Shown piece after piece: positions 42,809 through 51,905 of a stretch of DNA of 64,000 bases. Below the pieces are notes generated by a model. That model was not told where the DNA came from. It ran no database searches and saw only the letters and a program-made list of their open reading frames with translations. The stretch covers positions 1-64,000 of the forward strand of contig NZ_JAWOBT010000036.1 in assembly GCF_046484155.1 (NCBI RefSeq). Reading direction: 5' to 3'. Position 1 is the first letter of the stretch. Each line of letters begins with the position of its first letter. The translations under genes were made by a program, and so were the position numbers. This DNA comes from Alkalibacterium sp046484155 (GTDB lineage Bacteria > Bacillota > Bacilli > Lactobacillales > Carnobacteriaceae_A).

Positions 42809-43841
42809 TGTTTATATGTCCTCCTTTCACTTGAAGAAGGGTACCTTCATCGATAAAGTGATGATTCATGGGGGAGTTTAATGGTAAAGAAGCCGTGATC
42901 TCACGAGATTTGATGATTATTTTACTTGAGGGTTTGTGAAACACAGACCGACTCAATTCGATAAGCTCCTGGGGGTTCTCTACTGGCTCGATCGTTAAGA
43001 AACTGTCTTCTGTCTGCTTGACGGTCACTTCATGATCGAATCGTCCCAGAAGAAAGAGGTTAACTTTTCGAGTCGCCTTCAAGTCTTGCAGTAAACTGTA
43101 TCCGACGCTAAGTAAATCTTCGAAGGATTCCGTATCAAATCCTAAAAAGTAAAGATCGACAGGCGCTTCCTCTTCAGCCTGATACTCTTTGACCATCCAT
43201 TGTCCGCGTTTCAGACTAGCTTTCCAGTCTATCCCGGCCAAGGAATCACGATTTTGATAAGATCGAATCTCATTCATATAATAATCATGATTAAACGAAT
43301 GAGACGTCTGTGTGAGGTGTGGAGTCATAGTATGCATCAGCTGATCGCGTTCGGATTTTTTCAGAACATGGGGGAAGACATCTACATTGATCGGCACGGT
43401 CAATTCCGAATGCTTTTTCCAAACCCCGAATAAGCCGATACCCGTAATCTCAAGTCTAAGAGTATCGTGATGACCTCTTGGAAGAACGACCGCCTGAAAT
43501 TCACTGTCTATCTGTCTTGAAAAAAGGGTAGATGTATAAAAAGTTTGATGATGATCATTGATGAGCAACGTGATCTTTACTGCCGACAGAAAGAACGGAT
43601 GCCTTCTCTTATTTTGAAGAGTGAAAGCGAAGGAAAAGCTGTTGTCGTCTCTTCTGATTCGTTCTGTATGAGTGAGATGATAAGACTGACGTGTGGAAAG
43701 GAATGAAGAGATGATCCAGAGCGTCAAAGCGTAGAAAAGAAACCAGGAAGCAGTCGTTGGGAAAATAAGCGTGTAAATCACAACCGTTAGATAGAATAAA
43801 AAAAACCAGACAAGTCTAAGTATGTTCGGTAATTTACTCAT
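42777..43841 (-). CDS. DUF58 domain protein
   Basis: A 354-residue protein with two N-terminal membrane segments (about residues 5-45) and a C-terminal DUF58 region, a von Willebrand A-like fold, with the signature RDSLAGIDWKASLKRGQWMVKEY near residues 200-222. Such proteins act with MoxR ATPases, probably in assembly or stress response of the envelope; the exact role is not known. Its ATG overlaps the moxR stop as ATGA, and its end overlaps the transglutaminase start, so all three are translated as a coupled unit. Confidence 0.9.
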   Translation of the reverse strand: MSKLPNILRLVWFFLFYLTVVIYTLIFPTTASWFLFYALTLWIISSFLSTRQSYHLTHTERIRRDDNSFSFAFTLQNKRRHPFFLSAVKITLLINDHHQTFYTSTLFSRQIDSEFQAVVLPRGHHDTLRLEITGIGLFGVWKKHSELTVPINVDVFPHVLKKSERDQLMHTMTPHLTQTSHSFNHDYYMNEIRSYQNRDSLAGIDWKASLKRGQWMVKEYQAEEEAPVDLYFLGFDTESFEDLLSVGYSLLQDLKATRKVNLFLLGRFDHEVTVKQTEDSFLTIEPVENPQELIELSRSVFHKPSSKIIIKSREITASLPLNSPMNHHFIDEGTLLQVKGGHINSADHKKQTNA

Positions 43842-44803
43842 CTTCTGAACCTGACTTGAGTCGGGATGATTAATTCTTTCGATAATCGATCTATAAAAAC
43901 ATCGATTTCGTCCTTGCTTAAATTGTTTTCGAATAATAAACGGTGGCGGTACAGAGGTTTGAGGATGGTTAAAATATCTTGAGGAATAACATAATCACGT
44001 CCCGACAGTAAGGCGTTTGCGCGAGCAGCGGCTAAAGCGAATTGATTCCCTCGAGGACTGATGCCCAGTCTCACGGCAGGATGGTTACGGGTCAACGTTG
44101 CCAGAGATACGATATACTTAAGCAGGCTTGTTTCTACGTGAACCTGTTCAACGGTGTCTTTTAGAGTTAAAAATTCATCCAGGGACATGACAGGTGCCAG
44201 CCGTTCAACTTCTTTTTGCTGATCGGGAGCTGCCAGCATCTGAATCTCCTGATCGGTTCCCGGATAGCCTATAGATAGTTGAAACAGAAAACGATCCAAT
44301 TGCGCTTCAGGGAGAGGATAGGTTCCTTTATATTCGATCGGATTCTGAGTGGCTAAAACGAAAAAAGGATTCGGCAAGGCATGGGTCTCACCATCTAAGG
44401 TTACCTGCCTTTCGGACATAGCCTCGAGCATAGCGGCTTGGGTGCGCGGAGATGTGCGGTTGATTTCATCGGCGAGCAGGAGCTGATTGAAAATAGGACC
44501 TTTACGAAAACTGAATAACGTGCCGTCCGCGTTAGGAACAGAGAAACCTATAATATCAGAAGGGATGAGGTCAGGAGTGAACTGGATACGGGCGAAATCT
44601 GCATCAAGACATTTGGCGATCGTGCGTATCAAAAGCGTTTTACCTACGCCGGGGATGTCTTCGAACAAAACGTGACCGCCGGCTAACATTGCGACTATGG
44701 TTAATCGGGTGACATCTTTTTTCCCAATGATAATGCTGTCCACGGTATCGATCAACGTATGCAGCTTTTCGATAGACAAATGGGTCTGCTGAAAAAACGC
44801 CAT
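43838..44803 (-). CDS. MoxR-family AAA+ ATPase
   Basis: A 321-residue chaperone-like AAA+ ATPase. Walker A is EDIPGVGKT (48-56), Walker B is LLADEINRTSPRTQAAMLEAM, and sensor 1 lies in FVLATQNPIEYKGTYPLPEAQLDRF. MoxR proteins help mature partner proteins that carry von Willebrand A domains; here the DUF58 neighbour is the natural partner. GGAGGGAAGG precedes the ATG. It is the first gene of the minus-strand operon, divergent from the S10 cluster. A weak minus-strand promoter (TTGTCT and TTTAAA, 17 bp apart, around 44830-44860) is possible. Confidence 0.93.
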   Translation of the reverse strand: MAFFQQTHLSIEKLHTLIDTVDSIIIGKKDVTRLTIVAMLAGGHVLFEDIPGVGKTLLIRTIAKCLDADFARIQFTPDLIPSDIIGFSVPNADGTLFSFRKGPIFNQLLLADEINRTSPRTQAAMLEAMSERQVTLDGETHALPNPFFVLATQNPIEYKGTYPLPEAQLDRFLFQLSIGYPGTDQEIQMLAAPDQQKEVERLAPVMSLDEFLTLKDTVEQVHVETSLLKYIVSLATLTRNHPAVRLGISPRGNQFALAAARANALLSGRDYVIPQDILTILKPLYRHRLLFENNLSKDEIDVFIDRLSKELIIPTQVRFRR

Positions 44804-45168
44804 ATCCTTCCCTCCTTTTATGATAGTAGTTTAAATCGGACTATCTAACTCAAGACAAGCGACAAGTAATTTTTGTTTGTTAATATTATTGTATAGAGAA
44901 TAGCCGGATAATACAACGATTTAGCAAGCCGAGTACGTTCAAAGCGACCGTTAAGATGGCCCTAGTGAAAATTTATTGGGGAAGAGAACATGTTCAGAAA
45001 ATAAAAGTTATTATATAAAGTTATCATATATGGAAGAAAGGCAGAACAAGTCACGATAACAGTGAGACTTTTCAAGCTTTCTTAACACTGAAACAGAACG
45101 GATAATGACTGAAAAAGTTGGGCACGATAAAAACATTTGCTTTATTAGAAAAAAAGCAGGAAAAAGAC
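44804..45168. other. Intergenic region between moxR and the S10 promoter
   Basis: An AT-rich divergent gap. Apart from the possible minus-strand moxR promoter near 44830-44860, nothing definite was recognised. The open frame at 45118-45387 has no ribosome-binding site and runs through the S10 promoter, so it is not called a gene. Confidence 0.5.
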
Positions 45169-45197
45169 TTGATTATATTTTTTATTGTCTGTATACT
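45169..45197 (+). promoter_or_regulatory. Promoter of the S10-spc-alpha cluster
   Basis: TTGATT (45169-45174) and TATACT (45192-45197), spacer 17 bp. A leader of about 200 nt follows (45204-45404). In E. coli the S10 leader is the target of L4 autoregulation; no match to that structure was recognised here. Confidence 0.85.
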
Positions 45198-45404
45198 TGT
45201 AAAGGTGTCTGTGAGTGACGCTTCTTTTCTGAAAAAAGAGCATACCATTAAGGTTTTGCCCTGGATTCAGTGGGTAGGTCTAATCACAGAACAAAGGCTA
45301 GGAAGCGAGAGGTTGCGACACACCCGGGTGCATTGCCATGGAGGGTCGTTGGAAATTTTCGTGGAGCTAGGTTTATTTTTTAAATAAGCGAAGGAGGGAA
45401 AATC

Positions 45405-45713
45405 ATGGCAAAACAAAAAATTCGTATTCGTTTGAAAGCTTACGAACATCGCGTACTCGATCAATCAGCAGACAAAATTGTGGAAACAGCAATAAGAACT
45501 GGGGCTACCGTATCTGGTCCAATTCCATTGCCGACTGAACGTCAATTATTTACTGTAATCCGTTCGCCGCACGTATACAAAGACTCACGCGAACAATTCG
45601 AAATGCGCACACACAAACGTCTAGTAGACATTATCAACCCAACAGCAAAAACTGTTGATGCGTTAACTAAACTTGACTTACCGTCAGGCGTAGACATTGA
45701 AATCAAACTATAA
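45405..45713 (+). CDS. rpsJ: 30S ribosomal protein S10
   Basis: A 102-residue protein, also known as NusE because it binds NusB in antitermination complexes. It starts MAKQKIRIRLKAYEHRVLDQ, has the long loop with SGPIPLPTERQLFTVIRSPH and ends DIEIKL. GGAGGG precedes the ATG. First gene of the ribosomal supercluster; gap to rplC is 33 bp. Confidence 0.98.
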   Translation: MAKQKIRIRLKAYEHRVLDQSADKIVETAIRTGATVSGPIPLPTERQLFTVIRSPHVYKDSREQFEMRTHKRLVDIINPTAKTVDALTKLDLPSGVDIEIKL

Positions 45714-45746
45714 TAAATAAAAAATTAAAATAACGGAGGTGTACTC

Positions 45747-46379
45747 ATGACCAAAGGAATCTTGGGAAGAAAAGTCGGAATGACTCAAATGTTCAGCAAG
45801 TCAGGTGAACTATTACCTGTAACAGTAATCGAAGTTCGATCAAACGTTGTCTTGCAAGTTAAAACAACTGAAACAGACGGTTACAATGCTGTTCAATTAG
45901 GGTATGAAGATAAACGTGAAGTTTTATCTAACAAACCGGCACAAGGTCATGTTAAAAAAGCTAACACGGCTCCTAAGCGCTTCATTAAAGAAATACGAGA
46001 TGCTGAGCTAGGGGACGTAGAAGTTGGAAGCGAAATAAAAGTAGACACATTTGCAGAAGGCGACATCGTTGATGTCACAGGAACGTCTAAAGGTAAAGGA
46101 TTCCAAGGAGTTATTAAACGTCACGGCCAAAGTCGTGGACCTGAAACTCACGGATCTCGTCACCATCGTCGTCCTGGTTCTATGGGTATGGCTACTCATC
46201 CTGGTAAAGTATTTAAAGGCAAGAAATTAGCCGGCCGTATGGGTGGAGAAGTAGTAACTGTGCAAAATCTTGAAGTTGTAGGCGTCGATACAGAACGTAA
46301 CGTCTTATTAATTAAAGGGAATGTACCAGGTTCTAAAAAAGCACTTATAGAAATTAAATCTGCATTAAAAAGCAAGTAA
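45747..46379 (+). CDS. rplC: 50S ribosomal protein L3
   Basis: A 210-residue early-assembly protein whose extension reaches the peptidyl transferase centre. It starts MTKGILGRKVGMTQMF and has KGFQGVIKRHG, then HGSRHHRRPGSMG near the tip of the extension. ACGGAGGTG lies before the ATG. Length is normal. Confidence 0.98.
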   Translation: MTKGILGRKVGMTQMFSKSGELLPVTVIEVRSNVVLQVKTTETDGYNAVQLGYEDKREVLSNKPAQGHVKKANTAPKRFIKEIRDAELGDVEVGSEIKVDTFAEGDIVDVTGTSKGKGFQGVIKRHGQSRGPETHGSRHHRRPGSMGMATHPGKVFKGKKLAGRMGGEVVTVQNLEVVGVDTERNVLLIKGNVPGSKKALIEIKSALKSK

Positions 46380-46403
46380 TAGTAGGAAGGGAGGACTAGC
46401 AGA

Positions 46404-47027
46404 ATGCCAACTGTAAAGTTATTTAAACAAGACGGAACGCAAAATGGTGAAGTAACTTTAAACGATGCTATCTTTGGAATTGAACCAAACGAAAATGTCG
46501 TTTTTGATGCAATCACTATGCAACGTGCGTCACTAAGACAAGGAACACACGCAGTGAAAAACCGCAGCGCAGTACGTGGCGGTGGACGCAAACCGTGGCG
46601 TCAAAAAGGAACTGGACGTGCGCGTCAAGGTTCGATCCGTGCACCACAATGGCGTGGAGGTGGCGTTGTCTTCGGACCAACACCACGTTCATACGGGTAT
46701 AAATTACCGAAAAAAGTTCGTCGATTAGCTATTAAATCTGTTTTATCTGCTAAAGCAGCAAGCGATGATATTATCGTATTAGAGGGTTTAAACTTCGACG
46801 CACCAAAAACAAAAGAATTCAGAGTTGTGCTTAACAATATAGATGCAAGTAAAAAAGCGTTAGTTGTCGTAGAAGATGATAATGAATTTGCAAAACTATC
46901 TGCACGTAATATTCCCGGAGTTAAAGTAGTAGCTCCTAACAATGTGTCAGTGCTGGATGTTGTTGCGAATAACAAGCTCATCTTGACGAAGGCTGCTCTG
47001 GAAAAATTAGAGGAGGCTCTTAAATAA
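46404..47027 (+). CDS. rplD: 50S ribosomal protein L4
   Basis: A 207-residue protein whose long loop (about residues 45-95, with KPWRQKGTGRARQGS and SYGYKLPKKVRR) lines the nascent-peptide exit tunnel and is a known site of macrolide-resistance changes. In E. coli it also represses the S10 operon. GGGAGG precedes the ATG. Its last base is shared with the first base of rplW (TAATG overlap), so translation is coupled. Confidence 0.98.
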   Translation: MPTVKLFKQDGTQNGEVTLNDAIFGIEPNENVVFDAITMQRASLRQGTHAVKNRSAVRGGGRKPWRQKGTGRARQGSIRAPQWRGGGVVFGPTPRSYGYKLPKKVRRLAIKSVLSAKAASDDIIVLEGLNFDAPKTKEFRVVLNNIDASKKALVVVEDDNEFAKLSARNIPGVKVVAPNNVSVLDVVANNKLILTKAALEKLEEALK

Positions 47028-47317
47028 TGGATGCACGCGACATAATATTACGCCCGATCATTACCGAAGCTTCTATGTCTGCTATGGAAAACAAAAAGTA
47101 CACATTCGAAGTTAATGTTCGCGCTAAAAAAACAAACATCAAAAAAGCTGTCGAAGAATTATTCGATGTAAAAGTTGACAAAGTCAACGTTATCAATACA
47201 GCTCCTAAACCTAAACGCATGGGACGTCACGAAGGTCACACTAAAAAACGTCGTAAAGCAATTGTAACTTTAAAAGCTGATTCTAAAGATATTGCATTGT
47301 TCGGAAGCGAAGAATAA
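47027..47317 (+). CDS. rplW: 50S ribosomal protein L23
   Basis: A 96-residue protein at the tunnel exit, the docking site of trigger factor and the signal recognition particle. It starts MDARDIILRPIITEASM and has KYTFEVNVRAKKTNIKKAVE and KRMGRHEGHTKKRRKAIV. AGAGGAGG lies in the end of rplD. Confidence 0.98.
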   Translation: MDARDIILRPIITEASMSAMENKKYTFEVNVRAKKTNIKKAVEELFDVKVDKVNVINTAPKPKRMGRHEGHTKKRRKAIVTLKADSKDIALFGSEE

Positions 47318-47380
47318 AACTTGATTTTAATAATTTTAATATAGGTTTCAATAAACTAGCTTAACAAGGAGGGGAATCAC

Positions 47381-48220
47381 GTGGCAATTAAGACATACAA
47401 AGCTACCACAAACGGACGTCGTAACATGACAGGGTCTGATTTCGCTGAAATCACAACTAATAAGCCTGAGAAAAGCTTACTAAGACCAAGCCCAAAACGT
47501 GCCGGACGTAACAACGCTGGTAAAATCACTGTCCGTCATCAAGGCGGAGGCCACAAACATAAATACCGTGTGATTGACTTCAAACGTCAAAAAGATGGCG
47601 TTCGCGGTATTGTTAAAACGATTGAATACGATCCAAACCGTTCCGCAAATATCTCATTGCTTCAATATGAAGATGGAACGAAAACTTACATCTTATCACC
47701 TAAAGGAATCGTAGTAGGCCAAAACGTCTATTCAGGTCCTGATTCTGATATCAAAGTAGGAAATACCTTGCCATTAGTTAATATCCCTGCTGGTACAGTT
47801 GTACACAACATTGAAATGAAGCCAGGTAAAGGTGGACAATTAGTTCGTTCAGCCGGAACTTCAGCTCAAGTGTTAGGTAAAGAAGATAAATACGCGCTTA
47901 TTCGTTTAGGTTCAGGTGAAACTCGCTTGATCTTATCTAGCTGTCGCGCAACAATCGGTGCAGTTGGTAACGAACAACACGAATTAATCAACATTGGTAA
48001 AGCAGGACGTAACCGTTGGTTAGGTAAACGTCCGTCAGTTCGTGGTTCAGTAATGAACCCTAACGATCACCCACACGGTGGTGGTGAAGGTAAAGCGCCT
48101 ATTGGTCGCCCAAGCCCAATGTCACCATGGGGTAAACCAACTCTTGGTAAGAAAACACGTTCAACTAAGAATCGTTCAGATAAACTTATCATACGTCGTC
48201 GTAAAACTAAGAAAAAATAA
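47381..48220 (+). CDS. rplB: 50S ribosomal protein L2
   Basis: A 279-residue protein needed for subunit joining and peptidyl transfer. It has KSLLRPSPKRAGRNNAGKIT near the N-terminus, RHQGGGHKHKYR, and the C-terminal block RGSVMNPNDHPHGGGEG with the conserved His near the active site. The start is GTG 47381 (AIKTYKATTNGRRNMT), behind AAGGAGGGG. Confidence 0.98.
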   Translation: MAIKTYKATTNGRRNMTGSDFAEITTNKPEKSLLRPSPKRAGRNNAGKITVRHQGGGHKHKYRVIDFKRQKDGVRGIVKTIEYDPNRSANISLLQYEDGTKTYILSPKGIVVGQNVYSGPDSDIKVGNTLPLVNIPAGTVVHNIEMKPGKGGQLVRSAGTSAQVLGKEDKYALIRLGSGETRLILSSCRATIGAVGNEQHELINIGKAGRNRWLGKRPSVRGSVMNPNDHPHGGGEGKAPIGRPSPMSPWGKPTLGKKTRSTKNRSDKLIIRRRKTKKK

Positions 48221-48282
48221 CCAAGACAACTAACAATATAATGAGAAATATTATGGGGTAAACCCGAAGAGGAGGGCAATAC

Positions 48283-48558
48283 ATGAGCCGTAGTTTGAAA
48301 AAGGGACCTTTCGTCGATGATCATTTGATGAAAAAAGTTCGCGAAATGGATGATGACAAGAAACGTGTAATTAAAACATGGTCACGTCGTTCAACTATCT
48401 TTCCGAACTTTGTAGGTTATACCATTGCCGTATATGATGGAAGAAAGCATGTACCAGTTTATGTCCAAGAAGACATGGTTGGACACAAGTTAGGCGAATT
48501 TGCACCAACAAGAACGTTCCGCGGACACGGAAAAGACGACCGCACAACGAAACGTTAA
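48283..48558 (+). CDS. rpsS: 30S ribosomal protein S19
   Basis: A 91-residue head protein that forms a pair with S13 and contacts the 50S subunit and A-site tRNA region. It starts MSRSLKKGPFVDDHLMKK and has TWSRRSTIFPNFVGYTIAVY and GHKLGEFAPTRTFRGH. AGAGGAGGG precedes the ATG. Confidence 0.98.
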   Translation: MSRSLKKGPFVDDHLMKKVREMDDDKKRVIKTWSRRSTIFPNFVGYTIAVYDGRKHVPVYVQEDMVGHKLGEFAPTRTFRGHGKDDRTTKR

Positions 48559-48579
48559 GAGCGAAGGGAGGATACATTC

Positions 48580-48936
48580 ATGGCAGAAACAGTAACCGCA
48601 GCTAAAGCAACTGCTCGTACGATTCGCATCGCACCACGTAAAGTACGTATGGTGATCGATACTATCAGAGGGAAAAGTGCTGCAGAAGCTATTTCTATCC
48701 TTCGCTTCACTAACAGAGGCGCAGCGGTAGCGGTAGAGAAAGTTTTAATGTCAGCAATTGCAAATGCTGAACACAATTACGATATGGATATTGCAGAATT
48801 AGTCGTAAGCGAAGCCTACGTAAATGAAGGAGCTACTTTAAAAAGGTTCCGTCCACGTGCTAAAGGTGCAGCTTCACGAATCAACAAACGTACCAGCCAC
48901 ATTAGCATTGTGGTAACAGAGAAAAAGGAGGGGTAA
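48580..48936 (+). CDS. rplV: 50S ribosomal protein L22
   Basis: A 118-residue protein whose beta hairpin lines the exit tunnel beside L4. It has ATARTIRIAPRKVRMVIDTI near residue 10 and FRPRAKGAASRINKRTSHIS near the C-terminus. GGGAGG precedes the ATG; it is three bases from rpsC. Confidence 0.98.
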   Translation: MAETVTAAKATARTIRIAPRKVRMVIDTIRGKSAAEAISILRFTNRGAAVAVEKVLMSAIANAEHNYDMDIAELVVSEAYVNEGATLKRFRPRAKGAASRINKRTSHISIVVTEKKEG

Positions 48937-48939
48937 TCA

Positions 48940-49596
48940 GTGGGACAAAAAGTAAATCCTCATGGTATGCGTGTCGGCGTCATTCAAGACTGGGACGCTA
49001 AATGGTACGCAGAAAAAGATTTTGCAGACAAACTACATGAAGACCTTGCTGTTCGTGAGTACATTGCTAAAAAATTAAGTGATGCCTCCGTTTCTCGTGT
49101 AGAAATCGAACGTGCAGCAAACAGGGTTAATGTGTCAATTCACACTGCTAAACCAGGAATGGTTATTGGTAAAGGCGGAACAGAAGTTGATTCATTAAGA
49201 AATGGTTTAAACAAGTTAACTGGTAAAAGAGTTCACGTTAACATCGTGGAAATTAAAAGACCAGATATGGACGCTATGTTAGTAGCTAAAAGTATTGCTG
49301 AGCAATTAGAAAACCGTATTTCATTCCGTCGTGCACAAAAACAAGCTCTCCAACGCACAATGCGTTCAGGTGCTAAAGGTGTTCGTACAATGGTAGCCGG
49401 TCGACTAAACGGAGCAGATATTGCCCGTAGCGAAAGCTTTGCTGAAGGAAGTGTTCCTTTGCATACTATTCGTGCAGACATCGATTACGCTAACGAAGAA
49501 GCCGATACTACTTATGGTAAAATCGGAGTCAAAGTATGGATCTATAAAGGAGAAATTCTTCCTGAAGTTAAGGAAGATAAGAAAGGAGGGAAATAA
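48940..49596 (+). CDS. rpsC: 30S ribosomal protein S3
   Basis: A 218-residue protein at the mRNA entry site with helicase activity together with S4 and S5. It starts (GTG) GQKVNPHGMRVGVIQDWDAK and has the KH domain with PGMVIGKGGTEVD near residue 70 and the C-terminal domain with GRLNGADIARSE. The GTG lies three bases after rplV, using AAAGGAGGGG inside the end of that gene. Confidence 0.98.
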   Translation: MGQKVNPHGMRVGVIQDWDAKWYAEKDFADKLHEDLAVREYIAKKLSDASVSRVEIERAANRVNVSIHTAKPGMVIGKGGTEVDSLRNGLNKLTGKRVHVNIVEIKRPDMDAMLVAKSIAEQLENRISFRRAQKQALQRTMRSGAKGVRTMVAGRLNGADIARSESFAEGSVPLHTIRADIDYANEEADTTYGKIGVKVWIYKGEILPEVKEDKKGGK

Positions 49597-49599
49597 TCA

Positions 49600-50031
49600 A
49601 TGTTAGTACCAAAACGTGTAAAACACCGTCGCGAATTCCGTGGTAAAATGCGTGGAGAAGCTAAAGGCGGCAAAGAGATCGCTTATGGTCAATATGGTTT
49701 ACAAGCAATTGACTCCGTATGGATCACAAGCAGACAAATTGAAGCAGCTCGTATAGCAATGACTCGTTATATGAAACGTGGTGGGAAAGTGTGGATTAAA
49801 ATTTTCCCTCACAAACCAGTGTCAGCTAAGGCAATTGGTGTTCGTATGGGTTCTGGTAAAGGAGCCCCTGAGAGCTGGGTATCGCCTGTCAAACGTGGTA
49901 AGATCATGTTTGAAATCGGTGGAGTATCTGAAGAAGTAGCTCGCGAAGCATTGCGCTTAGCTTCACACAAACTACCGGTTAGAACTAGAGTAGTAACTCG
50001 TGAAGAAAGTGGTGACTCAAATGAAGGCTAA
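49600..50031 (+). CDS. rplP: 50S ribosomal protein L16
   Basis: A 143-residue protein close to the A site, needed for tRNA accommodation. It starts MLVPKRVKHRREFRGKMRGE, with GQYGLQAIDSVWITSRQIEA and the KIFPHKPVSAKAIGVRMGSG block. AAAGGAGGG at the end of rpsC serves as ribosome-binding site. The end overlaps rpmC by 11 bp. Confidence 0.98.
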   Translation: MLVPKRVKHRREFRGKMRGEAKGGKEIAYGQYGLQAIDSVWITSRQIEAARIAMTRYMKRGGKVWIKIFPHKPVSAKAIGVRMGSGKGAPESWVSPVKRGKIMFEIGGVSEEVAREALRLASHKLPVRTRVVTREESGDSNEG

Positions 50032-50212
50032 TGAATTAAAAAGCTTATCCACTACTGAATTAATTGAAAAAGAAGCAGAATACAAAGAAGAGCTATTTAA
50101 CTTACGCTTTCAATTAGCTACTGGACAACTAGAAAACACCGCTCGTATAAATGCAGTACGCAAAAATATCGCGCGTGTTAAAACTGTTTTGCGCCAAGCT
50201 GAAACAGCGTAA
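50021..50212 (+). CDS. rpmC: 50S ribosomal protein L29
   Basis: A 63-residue helical hairpin near the tunnel exit. It starts MKANELKSLSTTELIEKEAE and has LFNLRFQLATGQLENTARIN, the classic family core. The ATG at 50021 overlaps the end of rplP; a longer in-frame start at 50000 lies inside rplP and is not supported. Confidence 0.97.
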   Translation: MKANELKSLSTTELIEKEAEYKEELFNLRFQLATGQLENTARINAVRKNIARVKTVLRQAETA

Positions 50213-50253
50213 TAAGAAGATAGTGTAATAGTTTATTCAAAGGAGGCTGGAAA

Positions 50254-50517
50254 ATGGCTGAACGTAACAATCGTAAAGTATATCAAGGAAAAGTGACTTC
50301 TGACAAAATGGATAAGACCATCGTTGTTGAAATCGCTACTCAAAAACAACATCCTAAATACAAAAAACGTATTAAATACTCTACTAAATTTAAAGCACAT
50401 GACGAAACTAATACCGCTAAAACTGGCGACGTTGTTAAAATAATGGAAACACGTCCGTTATCTAAAGATAAACGATTCCGTTTATTAGAAGTGGTTGAAG
50501 AATCAGTAAATCTATAA
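50254..50517 (+). CDS. rpsQ: 30S ribosomal protein S17
   Basis: An 87-residue OB-fold protein that binds the 5' domain of 16S rRNA early in assembly. It has RKVYQGKVTSDKMDKTIVV near the start, HPKYKKRIKYSTKFKAHDE, and ETRPLSKDKRFRLLEVVE. AAAGGAGG precedes the ATG. The 77-bp gap to rplN carries two hairpins (CTCCGG/CCGGGAG near 50524-50540 and ACGAT/ATCGT) with no T-run. Confidence 0.98.
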   Translation: MAERNNRKVYQGKVTSDKMDKTIVVEIATQKQHPKYKKRIKYSTKFKAHDETNTAKTGDVVKIMETRPLSKDKRFRLLEVVEESVNL

Positions 50518-50594
50518 TGTAAAATCTCCGGGTAACCGGGAGCTACACAACGATGAAGTAATCTTTATCGTGAGTTTGAAAGGGGGATCCTAAC

Positions 50595-50963
50595 GTGATT
50601 CAAACAGAAAGTCGTATGAAAGTCGCTGACAACTCTGGAGCACGTGAAGTGCTTGTCATTAAAGTTTTAGGTGGATCAGGTGCCAAAACTGCTAACATTG
50701 GTGACGAAGTAGTTGTTACTGTGAAACAGGCTACACCAGGCGGCGTTGTTAAAAAAGGTGACGTTGTTCGTGCAGTAATCGTTCGTACTAAAAGTGGCGC
50801 TAGACGTCCAGATGGTTCTTATATTAAATTTGATGAAAATGCATGTGTAATAATTCGTGAAGACAAAGCACCACGTGGGACACGTATCTTCGGACCAGTT
50901 GCTCGTGAATTACGTGAGAATGACTTTATGAGAATTGTTTCGTTAGCTCCGGAAGTTTTATAA
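50595..50963 (+). CDS. rplN: 50S ribosomal protein L14
   Basis: A 122-residue protein on the interface side of the 50S subunit, forming bridge B8 and the binding site of the silencing factor RsfS. It starts (GTG) IQTESRMKVADNSGAREVLV and ends MRIVSLAPEVL. AAAGGGGG precedes the start. It heads the part known as spc in E. coli, but no separate promoter was recognised. Confidence 0.98.
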   Translation: MIQTESRMKVADNSGAREVLVIKVLGGSGAKTANIGDEVVVTVKQATPGGVVKKGDVVRAVIVRTKSGARRPDGSYIKFDENACVIIREDKAPRGTRIFGPVARELRENDFMRIVSLAPEVL

Positions 50964-50997
50964 TTCCGATAAACGTCATAAGGAGGTGCGCTAGAGA

Positions 50998-51303
50998 ATG
51001 TTTGTAAAAACAGGAGATAAAGTCAAAATAATAACAGGTAAAGATAAAGGCAAAGAAGGCACTATATTAGCTGCTATGCCTAAAAAGAATAAAGTTCTTG
51101 TTGAAGGACTTAATATCATGAAAAAACATACCCGTCCTACTGGTATGGGACAAGAAGGCGGAATTGTTGAGAAAGAAGCACCAATTCACGTTTCTAATGT
51201 TCAGTTAATTGATCCAAAAACGAATGAATCTACTCGTGTAGGTTATAAAGTTGAAAATGGTAAAAAAGTTCGCTACGCTAAAAAATCTGGCGAAGCACTT
51301 TAA
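50998..51303 (+). CDS. rplX: 50S ribosomal protein L24
   Basis: A 101-residue assembly-initiating protein. The KOW motif lies in TGDKVKIITGKDKGKEGTIL at residues 5-24, followed by NIMKKHTRPTGMGQEGGIVE. AAGGAGGTG precedes the ATG. Confidence 0.98.
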   Translation: MFVKTGDKVKIITGKDKGKEGTILAAMPKKNKVLVEGLNIMKKHTRPTGMGQEGGIVEKEAPIHVSNVQLIDPKTNESTRVGYKVENGKKVRYAKKSGEAL

Positions 51304-51332
51304 TCTAAAGTATGAAAGGAGGGCATTCATTT

Positions 51333-51872
51333 ATGACACGCCTTAAAGAAAAGTATAACAATGATGTACGCAAATCATTAGTTGAAAAATTTGACTACAC
51401 TTCTATTATGGAAGCACCAAGAGTTGATAAAATCGTTATCAACATGGGTGTTGGTGAAGCTGTATCAAACACAAAAAACTTAGACAAAGCAGTAGAAGAA
51501 TTAAGATTGATTTCTGGACAAAAACCACTTATTACTCATGCCAAAAAATCTATTGCTGCATTCCGTTTACGTGAAGGTATGCCAATCGGTACCAAAGTAA
51601 CTTTACGTGGCGATCGCATGTACGATTTCTTAGATAAATTAGTTACTGTTTCATTACCTCGTGTACGTGACTTCCGTGGAGTAGGTAAAAACTCATTCGA
51701 CGGACGTGGAAACTACACGTTAGGAATCAAAGAGCAACTTATTTTCCCTGAAATCAATTATGATGATGTGGACAAAGTTCGCGGTATGGACATTGTTATT
51801 GTAACAACAGCTAACTCCGATGAAGAAGCTCGTGAATTACTTGGACAATTGGGAATGCCGTTCCAGAAATAA
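51333..51872 (+). CDS. rplE: 50S ribosomal protein L5
   Basis: A 179-residue protein that binds 5S rRNA in the central protuberance and contacts P-site tRNA. It has VDKIVINMGVGEAV near residue 33, SIAAFRLREGMPIGTKVTLR and FPEINYDDVDKVRGMDIVIV. ATG 51333 (MTRLKEKYN) lies nine bases behind AAAGGAGGG; the in-frame ATG at 51312 overlaps that site and is rejected. Confidence 0.97.
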   Translation: MTRLKEKYNNDVRKSLVEKFDYTSIMEAPRVDKIVINMGVGEAVSNTKNLDKAVEELRLISGQKPLITHAKKSIAAFRLREGMPIGTKVTLRGDRMYDFLDKLVTVSLPRVRDFRGVGKNSFDGRGNYTLGIKEQLIFPEINYDDVDKVRGMDIVIVTTANSDEEARELLGQLGMPFQK

Positions 51873-51905
51873 CCTAAACAACCTATTAGGAGGGTAATTG
51901 TAAAA

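Noticed and set aside
45118..45387. 89-codon plus-strand open frame before rpsJ
   Set aside because: It runs through the S10 promoter, lacks a ribosome-binding site and has no recognisable domain.
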